Shown: positions 8,452 to 17,945, numbered from the stretch's first letter. The stretch is DNA of 56,707 nt from Thomasclavelia sp. (GCA_028749475.1 JAQVWN010000012.1:1-56707); one strand, 5' to 3'. Numbers and translations: made by a program. The notes: generated by a model from the letters alone, not told the origin.

Positions 8452-9689
8452 TGTTTATATTGATAAATATTAATAATGCATACAAGAACTATTGGTATTA
8501 ACATTACAAAAAAGATAATTATCGCAATATTAACTGGAATAAGATTATTCATTAATAAAGAGATTAAAGCAGCACTAACATATAAAAGAGTAAAGGCCAA
8601 GATTATTCCATATAGACTAATAACTTCTTTAACCTTTATTATCTCAATGTCTTTCTTTAGATATCCTAGTTTAATCATACTATCAAATATAACTTTTCTT
8701 TTATCTTCCTCGGAAGCAAATTTAAACATAATTGCTAGCGATAGTAGAATAATCGCAACACCAAAAGATAAAAATGAAATAACAGTTTCAACTGGTGATG
8801 TGATACTACCAGCTAGAATTGACATAAAGATAATACTACTAAATATTAGTAACATGATTATTCTTTTAATATTATCTAAATCTTCTCTCAGTAATCCTAG
8901 ATAAATCATTTTATAACGATCATTTAAATATTTATTATTAACTAAATCTTTAAGTCCGGGAATAATAACTTTTGTTATAGTTCCAAAGATTCCAAAGATT
9001 CCAATAATACTAAATAATAATAAACCTGTTGGATTATGACCTATCGTAAAAAACAATAATAATGGAACAATAAATAGTAGAATATATAAAACTTTAGAAG
9101 CCGTAATATTCATTTTAGGAAGATGCATAACTTGGAGTTTTTCTTCTCCATTCATCATGGTGTTAATAGTACTACGATGAACGTAACCTAAGTTTAAAAG
9201 CGTACACCATCCTACCTCAAATAATAGAATTGAAATAGTGATAATGATGGCATTTGAACTAAAACCAATTTCGACACCTTTATAACCAAGATTTGCCAAC
9301 ATGAAATTCATTAGAGGGGTAAGTAGGCCACCTATAATAAGCCCTAGTGGTAATGCCAGTAAGAAAATAATTCCAGTTTGAACAAATAAAAATATAACGA
9401 GTTGTTTAAATGTGCTTCCACACATTAAATCAACAGCAATTTCAAAGGATTTTCTTTTAACAAAGAAATCATTTGCAAAGAATACTACGGCCATACATAC
9501 TATCGTTACTAAAGTAGCGTCAATAGTAATAAGCGAAGTATCATCTTTACCAAGGACAAAACCTAGGCCTTTAGTAAAGGATAAATTAAAGAATGAAGAG
9601 ATAAAGATAGTAGTAATAAGGAAAGTTAACCAGTAGAAAAAGGCCCGGCCTTTATCTTCTTTTAAAGAATGAAGAGCTAGTTTAATCAT
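8448..9689 (-). CDS. ABC transporter permease, FtsX-like
   Basis: 413 residues with a cytoplasmic start (LALHSLKEDKGRAFFYWLTF, the usual FtsX/MacB-type N-terminus) and many hydrophobic spans. Four group early (about residues 17-170) and others follow at 195-260, 275-345 and 355-410. There is no large extracellular loop, unlike BceB or MacB. It overlaps the ATPase gene by 8 bp and so forms one transporter with it. The substrate is unknown. Small transporters of this layout often handle peptides or envelope stress, and the divergent XRE regulator would fit an inducible response; that is inference. Confidence 0.8.
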   Translation of the reverse strand: MIKLALHSLKEDKGRAFFYWLTFLITTIFISSFFNLSFTKGLGFVLGKDDTSLITIDATLVTIVCMAVVFFANDFFVKRKSFEIAVDLMCGSTFKQLVIFLFVQTGIIFLLALPLGLIIGGLLTPLMNFMLANLGYKGVEIGFSSNAIIITISILLFEVGWCTLLNLGYVHRSTINTMMNGEEKLQVMHLPKMNITASKVLYILLFIVPLLLFFTIGHNPTGLLLFSIIGIFGIFGTITKVIIPGLKDLVNNKYLNDRYKMIYLGLLREDLDNIKRIIMLLIFSSIIFMSILAGSITSPVETVISFLSFGVAIILLSLAIMFKFASEEDKRKVIFDSMIKLGYLKKDIEIIKVKEVISLYGIILAFTLLYVSAALISLLMNNLIPVNIAIIIFFVMLIPIVLVCIINIYQYKQ

Positions 9690-10455
9690 GATTGAATAAC
9701 ATCCTTGATTCTTTAGAATTCAAATCTACTATTCTTTGAAAATAAGTATCTTGGTCATCTTTTCCTCTTTGAATAGTATCTTCAATATTACCATCTTTAA
9801 TATATAATAATTGTTTAGAATATGATGCAATTAAAGGATCATGCGTTACCATTATGATAGTCACACCTTCATCATTCATTTTTTTAAGCATTGTAAGTAG
9901 TTGATGAGAATTATTAGAATCCAGATTACCAGTTGGTTCATCAGCAACTACAATCTTTGGATTATTAACTAAAGCTCGACAAATAGCTGCTCTTTGTCTT
10001 TGACCACCTGAGCATTCACTTGGATACTTTTTTAATAAACCTTCAATTTGAAATTCTTTAGCTATTTTTTCAACTCTTTCTTTAATTTCTTTAGTAGGTA
10101 CTTTAGCTAAAGTTAATGGTAAAGCGATATTTTCTAAGAGTGTATGTGAACTTAAAAGATTAAAGTCTTGAAAGATAAAACCGAGGTTCTCATATCTGAA
10201 TTTACCAATTTGAGATTCAGTCATTGTTCTAACTTCTTCTCCATTAATATAGACAAAACCTTTATTAGGAATATCAATAGTTGAGATATTGTTTATAAAT
10301 GTGCTTTTTCCACTACCACTAGGTCCCATTACACAGATAAAGTCACCTAGCTTTGCTTGAAAAGTAATATTATGTAAAGCTTCAAATTCATTTTCAGTAT
10401 CTAAACCATATATTTTAGTAACATTTTTAACATCCAATACGACATTGTTTTCCAT
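9682..10455 (-). CDS. ABC transporter ATP-binding protein, LolD/MacB/BceA type
   Basis: A 257-residue nucleotide-binding subunit with Walker A GPSGSGKST (about residue 44), Q-loop FIFQDFNLL, signature SGGQRQR, Walker B IVVADEPTGNLDS and the switch histidine in MVTHD. DEPTGNLDS is typical for ATPases partnered with FtsX-type permeases. RBS AAGGAGG is 6 bases before the start. The gene is transcribed away from the XRE regulator across a shared operator region. Confidence 0.9.
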   Translation of the reverse strand: MENNVVLDVKNVTKIYGLDTENEFEALHNITFQAKLGDFICVMGPSGSGKSTFINNISTIDIPNKGFVYINGEEVRTMTESQIGKFRYENLGFIFQDFNLLSSHTLLENIALPLTLAKVPTKEIKERVEKIAKEFQIEGLLKKYPSECSGGQRQRAAICRALVNNPKIVVADEPTGNLDSNNSHQLLTMLKKMNDEGVTIIMVTHDPLIASYSKQLLYIKDGNIEDTIQRGKDDQDTYFQRIVDLNSKESRMLFNHD

Positions 10456-10480
10456 ATTGAACCTCCTTAATAAATCATAG

Positions 10481-10539
10481 CACTATGTTTCATTTTTGTA
10501 TAGTAAATATTTGCATAAATGAAACATAGTGGTTATAAT
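10481..10539. promoter_or_regulatory. Divergent promoter region with 13-bp inverted-repeat operator
   Basis: CACTATGTTTCAT (10481-10493) and its exact inverse ATGAAACATAGTG (10519-10531) flank the plus-strand promoter -35 TTGCAT (10511-10516). The -10 TATAAT (10534-10539) follows at 17-bp spacing. A minus-strand -10 candidate (TATGAT) toward the ABC genes lies at the left repeat. The layout fits XRE binding to both arms, repressing itself and the transporter. Confidence 0.7.
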
Positions 10540-10557
10540 TAAGTTGAGGTAAATTAT

Positions 10558-11154
10558 ATGACTTTTGCAAGCTATATCACCAACTTAAGAACAACTAAAC
10601 ATTTATCTAAAAGAGAACTCGCTAGCAAAATGGATGTTTCACCAGCTACGATAGTTAGGATTGAAAGTGGTTTAACCCTTAAACCATCTAAATCTTTTCT
10701 TACGAAGTTATCTAATTATTTAAATGTTGATTCAACAAAAATACTTAAAGAAATTACTCTAAGTAAAAATGGTTCAATGGATACTAATTCTATATTAATA
10801 TATGGAACTTATCTATTTATGGATGGTTGGTTTATTCAAAATCTATATCGATATAATAAAGATATTTCTTTTGGTATTAAAGCCGTCAAGAAAAGAGAAC
10901 CAAACAATATAATCTTAGGAGATTCCTTTGTAAAGATTAATACCAATAATAATATTGATGAAACTATTTCGAAAGCTTTATATAAATATCTACAAGTTAC
11001 TTCTTTTAAACCCAAAGGATATATCATTGCTTTTGATGATAATGAAAAAGATTATTATGAAAAGTTTAAAAAGATTAAATTAAACATTAATTTCCAGATT
11101 ACTTTGGTCTTACTTAATACTGATTTAACTTTAAAAGAAAAATACGAATTATAA
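10558..11154 (+). CDS. XRE-family regulator of the adjacent ABC transporter
   Basis: Residues 4-60 form a Cro/C1-type helix-turn-helix (LSKRELASKMDVSPATIVRI). The remaining 135 residues have no family I recognise; they may sense a ligand. 198 residues. It is divergently transcribed from the FtsX-type transporter with a 13-bp inverted-repeat operator between, so it most likely controls that transporter and itself. A convergent terminator lies after its stop. Confidence 0.8.
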   Translation: MTFASYITNLRTTKHLSKRELASKMDVSPATIVRIESGLTLKPSKSFLTKLSNYLNVDSTKILKEITLSKNGSMDTNSILIYGTYLFMDGWFIQNLYRYNKDISFGIKAVKKREPNNIILGDSFVKINTNNNIDETISKALYKYLQVTSFKPKGYIIAFDDNEKDYYEKFKKIKLNINFQITLVLLNTDLTLKEKYEL

Positions 11155-11188
11155 AAAAGAACTATTACCAATATATAATAGTTCTTTT
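11155..11188. terminator. Bidirectional terminator
   Basis: The stem AAAAGAACTATTA/TAATAGTTCTTTT with an 8-base loop separates two convergent genes and has A/T runs suitable for both directions. Confidence 0.85.
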
Positions 11189-11191
11189 AAG

Positions 11192-12973
11192 TTAACGGAT
11201 ACCTCCGCCTCCTCCACCAGAGAAGCCACCGCCTCCTCCGCCAAAGGATGAGAATCCTCCGCCTCCGCTACTACTTGAAGAATGAGCAGCTGCGTAAGCT
11301 TGAGATGCCGAACGGATACCAGCCATACAATACATACTAGTAAAGTATGGAGTATAAACATAATCAATATTAGATTGATTATTAAATTCTGGATATAATT
11401 TACCAATTTCATCTTTTACTTTATCAGCTTTACCAAAGACTGTCGCAAAGATCAAATAGTCTTCCCATAAATGAACTTCTTTAACATCTTTTTCATCTAA
11501 TAAAGTAAATTCATCAATGAAATTATTAAAACCATAAACATGTTTAATTTCTTCTCTAACATTATTACCATAATAAGTAACAGGTGATTGATAACTAAAG
11601 AATAAGATTTTTTTATTTACCATCGATGTTGTAAGTTCTCCTCTTTTAATTAGATTACCTTCAACAGCTGACTCAATCTTATCAAACCAAGAATCTACAT
11701 CTTCATAATTATTTTTGCACCATTTTTTAAATTCCTTGTCTTCCAATACTTTATTAGAACCACAAGCTTTCATAAACATAATTCTAAGTTCTTCTTCTAG
11801 TTTATTATGGGCATTAAATGGTTTAGAAAAATCAATTTCACATTTATCTTTTTTAAAGAAGCCTGTACCCTCTTCCCTAGTAAAGTCTAGGTTTCCATCT
11901 CTAATCCAACCAAGTAAGACAGCCGAAAGTAAAGAACTCTTTAAATCTTCTTCATTTTCCAAACCTATTTTTTTAATTAGATAATATAAATAAAATAAAT
12001 CTTTATTACATGGAATATCTCTAAAATAACCAGATTCAAGCTTTACTGAATTTAACATAGAATTATCCAAAAATCTGTCATCTGTAGAAATAAATCCCCC
12101 AATTTGTTTACTTTTAGATGTTCCTACTTTAATCGATACCGCAAAGATAATTATCGCAATAAAAACTATTCCAATAATTAAAAATGGCAAAATGGTATCG
12201 ATTGAATCATCATCATCATAATCACTACCTTCTTTAGCATCTTTTAAGGCTTCTTTATAAGTCATTGATGATGTTTTAGAAGTTGTATAGTTTTTTTCTG
12301 TAAACTTAGCAAAGATATTTGCATAGTTTACAGTACCGATGGAATTTGAATCCATTGAAATATTAGAAAGATAAATTCCCCCATTATCATCAAATACGCA
12401 TTGACCATCATACCCAAAACCATATATATCAGTATTGGAATCATAGAATGGATGAGATGGATTAGTTATCTTTATAGAGAACTCATTTGGCATTGGGCTT
12501 AGATTTCTACTAATTAACTGCCAGTTAATACCTTGAACTCCATCCTTATACTCAACTACAAAATTAGTAATCGTATAAGTCATAGTATAAGTATGAACTC
12601 CATAATCACCAATTCCAAAGCATAGTTCATAACCATCAGATTTATCAACTATCCCACATTTATTTTTCTTATACTCTCTAGTACTATCAACATTCCAACT
12701 ATGATCTAATGAAACATAGTTAGTTCCAGTTTCATCCTTTACACTATAATCAGTAATCTTTGAATCCCCCATGTTTTCATACGCTTGATAGACTTCGGTA
12801 CCCTCGTTAAACGTTCCCTCCCAAGTTTGGGTTATCTTAGCATTAGAATTATCATCTAGAACAATATCAAATGATAATTTAGAAATACTACTAGCATCTA
12901 CTCGAGAACTAAAAGACACTAGCGTTACTAGTAGTAAGGCTAGTGCTAATAGTCCTTTAGTTATTTTTTTCAT
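11192..12973 (-). CDS. DUF2207 membrane protein
   Basis: 593 residues: a signal peptide (LLALALLLVTLVSFSS, about residues 8-27), an exported beta-rich domain to about 250, one membrane segment (LPFLIIGIVFIAIIIFAVSI), and then a cytoplasmic region. The tail is almost pure Gly/Ser (GGGGFSSFGGGGGGFSGGGG). This architecture, with the glycine tail, is that of DUF2207 (YciQ-like) proteins. The start overlaps the LemA stop (TAATG). LemA and DUF2207 genes often occur side by side. The molecular role is not established. Confidence 0.85.
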   Translation of the reverse strand: MKKITKGLLALALLLVTLVSFSSRVDASSISKLSFDIVLDDNSNAKITQTWEGTFNEGTEVYQAYENMGDSKITDYSVKDETGTNYVSLDHSWNVDSTREYKKNKCGIVDKSDGYELCFGIGDYGVHTYTMTYTITNFVVEYKDGVQGINWQLISRNLSPMPNEFSIKITNPSHPFYDSNTDIYGFGYDGQCVFDDNGGIYLSNISMDSNSIGTVNYANIFAKFTEKNYTTSKTSSMTYKEALKDAKEGSDYDDDDSIDTILPFLIIGIVFIAIIIFAVSIKVGTSKSKQIGGFISTDDRFLDNSMLNSVKLESGYFRDIPCNKDLFYLYYLIKKIGLENEEDLKSSLLSAVLLGWIRDGNLDFTREEGTGFFKKDKCEIDFSKPFNAHNKLEEELRIMFMKACGSNKVLEDKEFKKWCKNNYEDVDSWFDKIESAVEGNLIKRGELTTSMVNKKILFFSYQSPVTYYGNNVREEIKHVYGFNNFIDEFTLLDEKDVKEVHLWEDYLIFATVFGKADKVKDEIGKLYPEFNNQSNIDYVYTPYFTSMYCMAGIRSASQAYAAAHSSSSSGGGGFSSFGGGGGGFSGGGGGGIR

Positions 12974-13524
12974 TAAAAACTAACCTTTGGTACTTCAGTA
13001 TCTTTTTCTTCCACTTTAAACATTTCAAATGTTGGGAAATGGAATAGTCCAGCAATAATATTAGATGGGAACATTTCTAGTTTATTTGTATAAGTATAAA
13101 CTGCATCATTGTAGAATTGACGAGCATAGGCTATCTTATCTTCAGTATCTTTTAAATCATTTTGTAAAGACATAAAGTTTGTATTAGCTTTTAAATCTGG
13201 GTAAGCTTCTTGAAGCATCATTAATCTAGATAATGCTTGATTTAATTCTCCACTAGCTTCCATTTGTTGCTGTGGAGTAGAAGCATTAACATAATTAGAA
13301 CGAGCTTTAATAGCGTTTTCTAATGTTTCTGATTCATGTTTAGCATAACCTTTAACAGTTTCTACGATATTAGGTATTAAATCAGCCCTTCTTTTTAATT
13401 GAACATCTATTTGAGCCCAATTAGCTTTTACTTTGTTTTTTAATTTTGTTAGTGCATTATAGTTAGTTACTACAAATATTCCGAGTATAACTATAACTGC
13501 TAAAACTATTAATCCGATAAGCAT
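12973..13524 (-). CDS. lemA: LemA family protein
   Basis: A small membrane-anchored helical-bundle protein of 183 residues. A hydrophobic N-terminus (LIGLIVLAVIVILGIFVVT) is followed by the LemA core NALTKLKNKVKANWAQIDVQ and LKRRADLIPNIVETVKGYA. Normal length. RBS GGAGG precedes the start, and the stop overlaps the next gene by one base. Function is uncertain; partnership with the DUF2207 protein is inferred from coupling. Confidence 0.92.
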   Translation of the reverse strand: MLIGLIVLAVIVILGIFVVTNYNALTKLKNKVKANWAQIDVQLKRRADLIPNIVETVKGYAKHESETLENAIKARSNYVNASTPQQQMEASGELNQALSRLMMLQEAYPDLKANTNFMSLQNDLKDTEDKIAYARQFYNDAVYTYTNKLEMFPSNIIAGLFHFPTFEMFKVEEKDTEVPKVSF

Positions 13525-13536
13525 TTTTATTCCTCC

Positions 13537-14691
13537 TTATTTATTTGCCTCAATGATTGCTTTTGCAACATTGTTGGTAACTTCTTTATTAAAGATATCT
13601 GGAATTATATAATCTTCTTTTAAATCTTCATCTTTTATAGTTCCGGCAATTGCTTTTGCTGCTGCAACTTTCATTGTTGGAGTAATACTTCTTGCTCGAC
13701 ACTCTAAAGCCCCTTTAAAGATTCCTGGGAATGCTAAAACATTATTTATTTGGTTAGGATTATCGCTTCGACCAGTTCCAATAACTTTAGCTCCGGCTTC
13801 TTTAGCATCTTGATATGATATTTCTGGTTCAGGGTTAGCCATTGCAAAGATGATTGGATCATTATTCATTGATTTAACCATCTCTTTAGAAACAAGTTTA
13901 GGGCGAGATACACCGATAAACACGTCGGCATCTTTTAAAGCATCAGCTAGATTACCATTCATATTATCTAAGTTACTAATACTTACTAAGTCTTTATAAT
14001 ATTCTTTATCATGATTATAGTTATCTTTTGATAAGATACCATTTTCATCGACTGCTATAACGTTTTTAACTCCCGCTTCTAAAAGCATTTTGATAATGGC
14101 GTATCCAGCAGCTCCTGGTCCATTTAATACCACTTTTACTTCATTTATATTTTTCTTTACTACTTTTAAAGCATTGTATAAAGCACTTAGTACAACAATT
14201 GCTGTTCCATGTTGATCATCATGAAATACTGGAATATCCAACATATCATCTAATCTTTTTTCAACCTCAAAGCATTGAGGAGAAGCGATATCTTCTAAGT
14301 TAATTCCTCCAAAACAAGGAGCAATATTCTTAATTGTTTTAATTAACTCTTCAGTATCCATTTCATCTACACAAATTGGAACACAATCAACATCTCCAAA
14401 TCTTTTAAATAAAGCCGCCTTACCTTCCATTACTGGGATAGCAGCAGTTGCGCCGATATTACCTAAACCTAGAACTGCTGTTCCATTGGATATAACTGCA
14501 ACAGTATTAGATTTTGTAGTATATTTATAAGCATCATCCTTATTATCATGTATCTTACGACAAGGTTCCGCAACCCCTGGTGTATATACAAGTGACATAT
14601 CTTCCATTGTATTTATTTCCACATTTAAGCCAGTATGTAATTTCCCATGATGTTTTTCATGAAGTTTTAAAGATTCTTTATATAAGTCCAT
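13537..14691 (-). CDS. NAD(P)-dependent malic enzyme (oxaloacetate-decarboxylating)
   Basis: Converts L-malate to pyruvate and CO2 with reduction of NAD(P). Signature stretches are LVYTPGVAEPCR, the NAD-binding GTAVLGLGNIG, the metal-site motif VFHDDQHGTA, a second nucleotide fold GPGAAGYAI, and FAMANPEPEI near the C-terminus. At 384 residues it is the short bacterial type without a phosphotransacetylase fusion. With fumarase it gives a fumarate-malate-pyruvate route. It stands ahead of the LemA operon by 12 bp and may be cotranscribed with it. Confidence 0.93.
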   Translation of the reverse strand: MDLYKESLKLHEKHHGKLHTGLNVEINTMEDMSLVYTPGVAEPCRKIHDNKDDAYKYTTKSNTVAVISNGTAVLGLGNIGATAAIPVMEGKAALFKRFGDVDCVPICVDEMDTEELIKTIKNIAPCFGGINLEDIASPQCFEVEKRLDDMLDIPVFHDDQHGTAIVVLSALYNALKVVKKNINEVKVVLNGPGAAGYAIIKMLLEAGVKNVIAVDENGILSKDNYNHDKEYYKDLVSISNLDNMNGNLADALKDADVFIGVSRPKLVSKEMVKSMNNDPIIFAMANPEPEISYQDAKEAGAKVIGTGRSDNPNQINNVLAFPGIFKGALECRARSITPTMKVAAAKAIAGTIKDEDLKEDYIIPDIFNKEVTNNVAKAIIEANK

Positions 14692-14753
14692 TTTATTCCC
14701 TCTTTCTATATATCTAATTATATAACAGATGTTATCTAAATATCATTAAATAT

Positions 14754-15182
14754 TTATAAGTCTTTATATAAATGTTTATGATCTTTTTTATCATAATATC
14801 CTAAATGATAATAGAATTGATGAGCTTTTGTTCTTTCTATTCCTGATTCAAGACGAATACAATATATCTTATTGTTTAAAGCCCACTCCTCAACATTTTC
14901 TATTAAGGCTTTTCCAGCCCCACAACCTTGATAATTATTTAATACTGCTAGTGAAACAATATTAACTAATGGTTGCAAATATAAACTATCGTATACTCGA
15001 GCATGAATATAGCCAACTATTGCTTTATCTTCTATAGCTACAAATACTCTTTGAGTATTATCTTTTAAAATTTTATCTAAAGCTTTTTTGGTTTGATTAA
15101 CATCAAAATCATAACCTAGGGATTCTTTATTAATTAGATATATTGACTCTACATCCTTAATTGTTGCCGTTTTTATTTCCAT
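14754..15182 (-). CDS. GNAT-family N-acetyltransferase
   Basis: 142 residues with the acetyl-CoA binding motif YQGCGAGKALIENVEEWA and the preceding strand LAVLNNYQG. The end, QFYYHLGYYDKKDHKHLYK, is a common GNAT closing motif. The acceptor is unknown. RBS AAGGAAG. It lies between the SPFH terminator and malic enzyme. Confidence 0.85.
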   Translation of the reverse strand: MEIKTATIKDVESIYLINKESLGYDFDVNQTKKALDKILKDNTQRVFVAIEDKAIVGYIHARVYDSLYLQPLVNIVSLAVLNNYQGCGAGKALIENVEEWALNNKIYCIRLESGIERTKAHQFYYHLGYYDKKDHKHLYKDL

Positions 15183-15203
15183 AGTTTCTTCCTTTTAAAA
15201 GAA

Positions 15204-15224
15204 AACTGTACTTTAAGTACAGTT
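15204..15224 (-). terminator. Terminator of the NfeD/SPFH operon
   Basis: The stem AACTGTACT/AGTACAGTT overlaps the SPFH stop codon and is followed on the minus strand by TTTCTTTT. Confidence 0.8.
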
Positions 15225-16134
15225 ATTCTTTAGTTTTAGTATCTTTAGCAATTTCAGCTATTGATGTTATTGTAGCAGCTAATCCTTGTAATTCACTAGG
15301 AATGATAATCTTTGTTGAATCTCCTTTAGCTACATTTTCTAAAGCTTTAAATCCTTCCAAATTAATATATTCAGCACCTGGTTTAGCATTATTAATATAA
15401 TCTATACCTTTAGCTTGCGCTTCATATACCAGTCTCATAGCTTCTGCTTCACCTTCGGCTCTTGCAATCTTGGCTTCTTTATCTGCATTTGCTTCAAGAA
15501 TCATAGATTCTTTAACACCTTCCGCATTTAAAATAGCAGCTGTTTTTTTACCTTCGGCTTGAAGAATAGCTTCTCGACGTTCACGTTCTGCTCGCATTTG
15601 TTTTTCCATTGCTTCTTGGATATCACGAGGTGGAATGATATTTTTTACTTCTACTCGATGAATCTTAATTCCCCATGGGTCTGTAGCTTCATCTAAAATC
15701 GAACGCATTCTAGTATTAATAATATCTCTAGAAGTTAAAGTTTCATCTAATTCGAGGTCTCCAATGATATTACGTAAAGTAGTTGCCGTTAAATTTTCAA
15801 TTGCCTTTAAAGGACCAACTACTCCATAAGTAAATAACTTTGGATCTGTTATTTGGAAATAGACAACAGTATCAATTTGCATAGTTACGTTGTCTTTTGT
15901 AATAACTGGTTGTGGAGGGAAATCTAAAACTTGTTCTTTAAGTGATACCTTGTTTGAAATTCGATCAAAGAATGGAACTAAGACATGTAAACCAACATTT
16001 AAAGTTCTATTGTAAGCTCCTATTCTTTCAATTACGTAAGCTCTTGATTGAGGTACAATTCTAATTGTCTTAGCAACTAGCACCACAACCAAAGCAACTA
16101 AAATAACAATCCATAAATATTTAAATATAAACAT
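15223..16134 (-). CDS. SPFH/band 7 (stomatin-like) membrane protein
   Basis: 303 residues: an N-terminal membrane segment (LWIVILVALVVVLVAKTI) followed by the band 7 domain (IVPQSRAYVIERIGAY, DNVTMQIDTVVYFQITDP, TLRNIIGDLELDETLTSRD). A long coiled coil follows (RAERERREAILQAEGKK). Such proteins scaffold membrane microdomains. It overlaps the NfeD-like gene by one base, the standard stomatin-NfeD pairing. Confidence 0.9.
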   Translation of the reverse strand: MFIFKYLWIVILVALVVVLVAKTIRIVPQSRAYVIERIGAYNRTLNVGLHVLVPFFDRISNKVSLKEQVLDFPPQPVITKDNVTMQIDTVVYFQITDPKLFTYGVVGPLKAIENLTATTLRNIIGDLELDETLTSRDIINTRMRSILDEATDPWGIKIHRVEVKNIIPPRDIQEAMEKQMRAERERREAILQAEGKKTAAILNAEGVKESMILEANADKEAKIARAEGEAEAMRLVYEAQAKGIDYINNAKPGAEYINLEGFKALENVAKGDSTKIIIPSELQGLAATITSIAEIAKDTKTKE

Positions 16135-16577
16135 TATAATTCGTCTCCTTTTATTAACTTTTTAACAATGACATGAGCTCCTTCAATAGAAACTACTTCT
16201 GCATATTCACCTACCTGAATAGTTTCATTGTTTAAACTAGATGCCATCCATAGACTCCCTAGTACTTTTACTTCCCCTTTTTGATCAGGAGTTATTGTTT
16301 CTGTTACTAAACAATGTTCGCCAATCACCCGATCATAATTCGTTTTAATAGTATTGGTTTTTAAATACTTTTTAGATATTGGTCTTACTGTAAGAATACA
16401 TACAATTGATACAAGCGCAAAAGCTAATACTTGAATAAATGTTGAAAGACCCAAGAAATCTAAAATTAAAGCAATTAAAGCTCCAAGTGCAAACCAAATA
16501 CTGACAATATCAACTGTAATAGCTTCGATAATTACGGCTATTACTAGAATAATTGTCCATATTAATGTTGCTGACAT
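16134..16577 (-). CDS. NfeD-like membrane protein
   Basis: 147 residues: three hydrophobic segments in the first 70 residues (WTIILVIAVIIEAI, IWFALGALIALILDFLG, FALVSIVCILTV) and then an OB-fold domain (VKVLGSLWMASS, EVVSIEGAHVIV). This is the short NfeD form without the ClpP-like protease part, usually encoded with a stomatin partner, as here. Confidence 0.88.
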   Translation of the reverse strand: MSATLIWTIILVIAVIIEAITVDIVSIWFALGALIALILDFLGLSTFIQVLAFALVSIVCILTVRPISKKYLKTNTIKTNYDRVIGEHCLVTETITPDQKGEVKVLGSLWMASSLNNETIQVGEYAEVVSIEGAHVIVKKLIKGDEL

Positions 16578-16593
16578 TCTATCCCCTCTCCTT

Positions 16594-16959
16594 CTATAGT
16601 TTCACAATTAACGTTTTATGAATCACATCATAATTAGCGCTATATTTGTAACTAGCTTGACTATTAAAGTCTAGATTAAATCGCTGGACTAAATCTTGAA
16701 TAAAAGACTTACTAGTGATTCGTCCATAGCTTTTACCAATAGATATTTTATAAAGGCATTCTCTTGGATATATTTCTTGATTGATATCTTCTTTAGTTAC
16801 AGGCTTTATTCCAATACTTCTTGAAGAATCATCTATACCAAGTAAGACATATCCAACTTCCTCAAAATGATTACAAGCAGCTTTATTTAAAGTTATATTG
16901 TTTGCAGTAATAGTTATATTATTAGCTATTATTTCATTTTTAGACCATTCGAAATTCAT
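16594..16959 (-). CDS. Hypothetical protein upstream of NfeD/SPFH
   Basis: 121 residues with no signal peptide or membrane span. The N-terminal part looks like beta strands (NEIIANNITITANNITLN), and a later part (GRITSKSFIQDLVQRFNLD) looks like a helix-turn element. A strong RBS cluster precedes the start, and it is 16 bp from the NfeD-like gene, so it is likely the first gene of that operon. I do not recognise the family. Confidence 0.65.
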   Translation of the reverse strand: MNFEWSKNEIIANNITITANNITLNKAACNHFEEVGYVLLGIDDSSRSIGIKPVTKEDINQEIYPRECLYKISIGKSYGRITSKSFIQDLVQRFNLDFNSQASYKYSANYDVIHKTLIVKL

Positions 16960-17046
16960 CCTCTCTGCCTCCTCAATATCATTATATTATTAATATTATT
17001 TTTATTCAATATATTATTATTATTTTGCATAAATATTACAAAATAT

Positions 17047-17070
17047 AAAGACAGTCAATTGACTGTCTTT
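17047..17070 (-). terminator. Hairpin after the LysR gene
   Basis: The 24-bp palindrome AAAGACAGTCAATTGACTGT (continuing CTTT) ends the LysR gene. The minus-strand T-tract is short, so this is a terminator of moderate strength. Confidence 0.65.
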
Positions 17071-17945
17071 TATTGATTGATTACATTCTTTAAAATATTT
17101 ACAAATTCTTCAATGTAATAATTAGTATTATCTTTTGACCAAAAAGCATAGTAACCTCTTTTAATTTGTTTACCATCTTTCATTAAAGGAATAGACATAG
17201 TATTAGGATTACTTACTTTCTTTATTCCTTCTACAGGCATAAATCCTTTATTTATATTTATCATCATTCTTCCTTCTTCTAAATCTTCAACAAAGAAATA
17301 ATTTGTTTTTATTCCAATGTAGTTTTCATAGAATGTTTTTTCGGTAGTTTGTTGAGATTTAGAAGAAACTAAAACACATGTTTCATTTTTTAATTCTTCT
17401 AAATCAATTGTTTTATTTTGAGCTAACTTATTCTTTTTTGACACTTCAATAAATAATCCTAAATCACTTAAATGATAATTGAAACAATCTTCATTAAATG
17501 TTCTTCTTTGATCATTAAGAATTAAACTGATTTCTTTATTTAAAAACAGATTATATAATTCTTCATGATTTCCTTTAATTAAACGAATACTAGTATTAGG
17601 ATAGATATTACTAAATTCAATAATCGCTTTTTCAATTCCATCACCATTATAAGTTCTTGGATACCCAATCTTTAAAACACTTTCATCATCTTCAATATCT
17701 TTTGTCTTTTGACATAGTTCATTAAATTCTTTAACTATTTCTTTGCAATGATAATAAAAGTATTCCCCAGCTGGTGTTAACTTAAAAGACCGATTTTTAC
17801 GAACTAATAGTTTAACATCTAATTGTTCTTCTAAAGCTTTTATTTGTTGAGAAATAGCCGATTGAGAAATAAAGCATTCATCAGCAGCTTTAGTAAAACT
17901 ATGGGTTTCAACAACTTTAATAAAGTACTCCATTTGTTTAATCAT
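17070..17945 (-). CDS. LysR-family transcriptional regulator (redox cluster 1)
   Basis: 291 residues: an N-terminal winged helix-turn-helix (MEYFIKVVETHSFTKAADEC, FISQSAISQQIKALEEQL) and a substrate-binding domain from about residue 90. RBS GAGG. It lies directly downstream of, and in the same direction as, the alcohol dehydrogenase/aldo-keto reductase operon, with its own promoter-like AT-rich start and a terminator between. Likely controller of that operon; the inducer is unknown. Confidence 0.85.
   Translation of the reverse strand: MIKQMEYFIKVVETHSFTKAADECFISQSAISQQIKALEEQLDVKLLVRKNRSFKLTPAGEYFYYHCKEIVKEFNELCQKTKDIEDDESVLKIGYPRTYNGDGIEKAIIEFSNIYPNTSIRLIKGNHEELYNLFLNKEISLILNDQRRTFNEDCFNYHLSDLGLFIEVSKKNKLAQNKTIDLEELKNETCVLVSSKSQQTTEKTFYENYIGIKTNYFFVEDLEEGRMMININKGFMPVEGIKKVSNPNTMSIPLMKDGKQIKRGYYAFWSKDNTNYYIEEFVNILKNVINQ

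Noticed and set aside
8476-8904. Plus-strand open frame opposite the ABC permease
   Set aside because: It is antisense to a clear membrane protein gene, lacks an RBS and has the composition of a mirror frame. The same reasoning applies to the frames at 22459-22863, 21402-21725 and 35760-36011.
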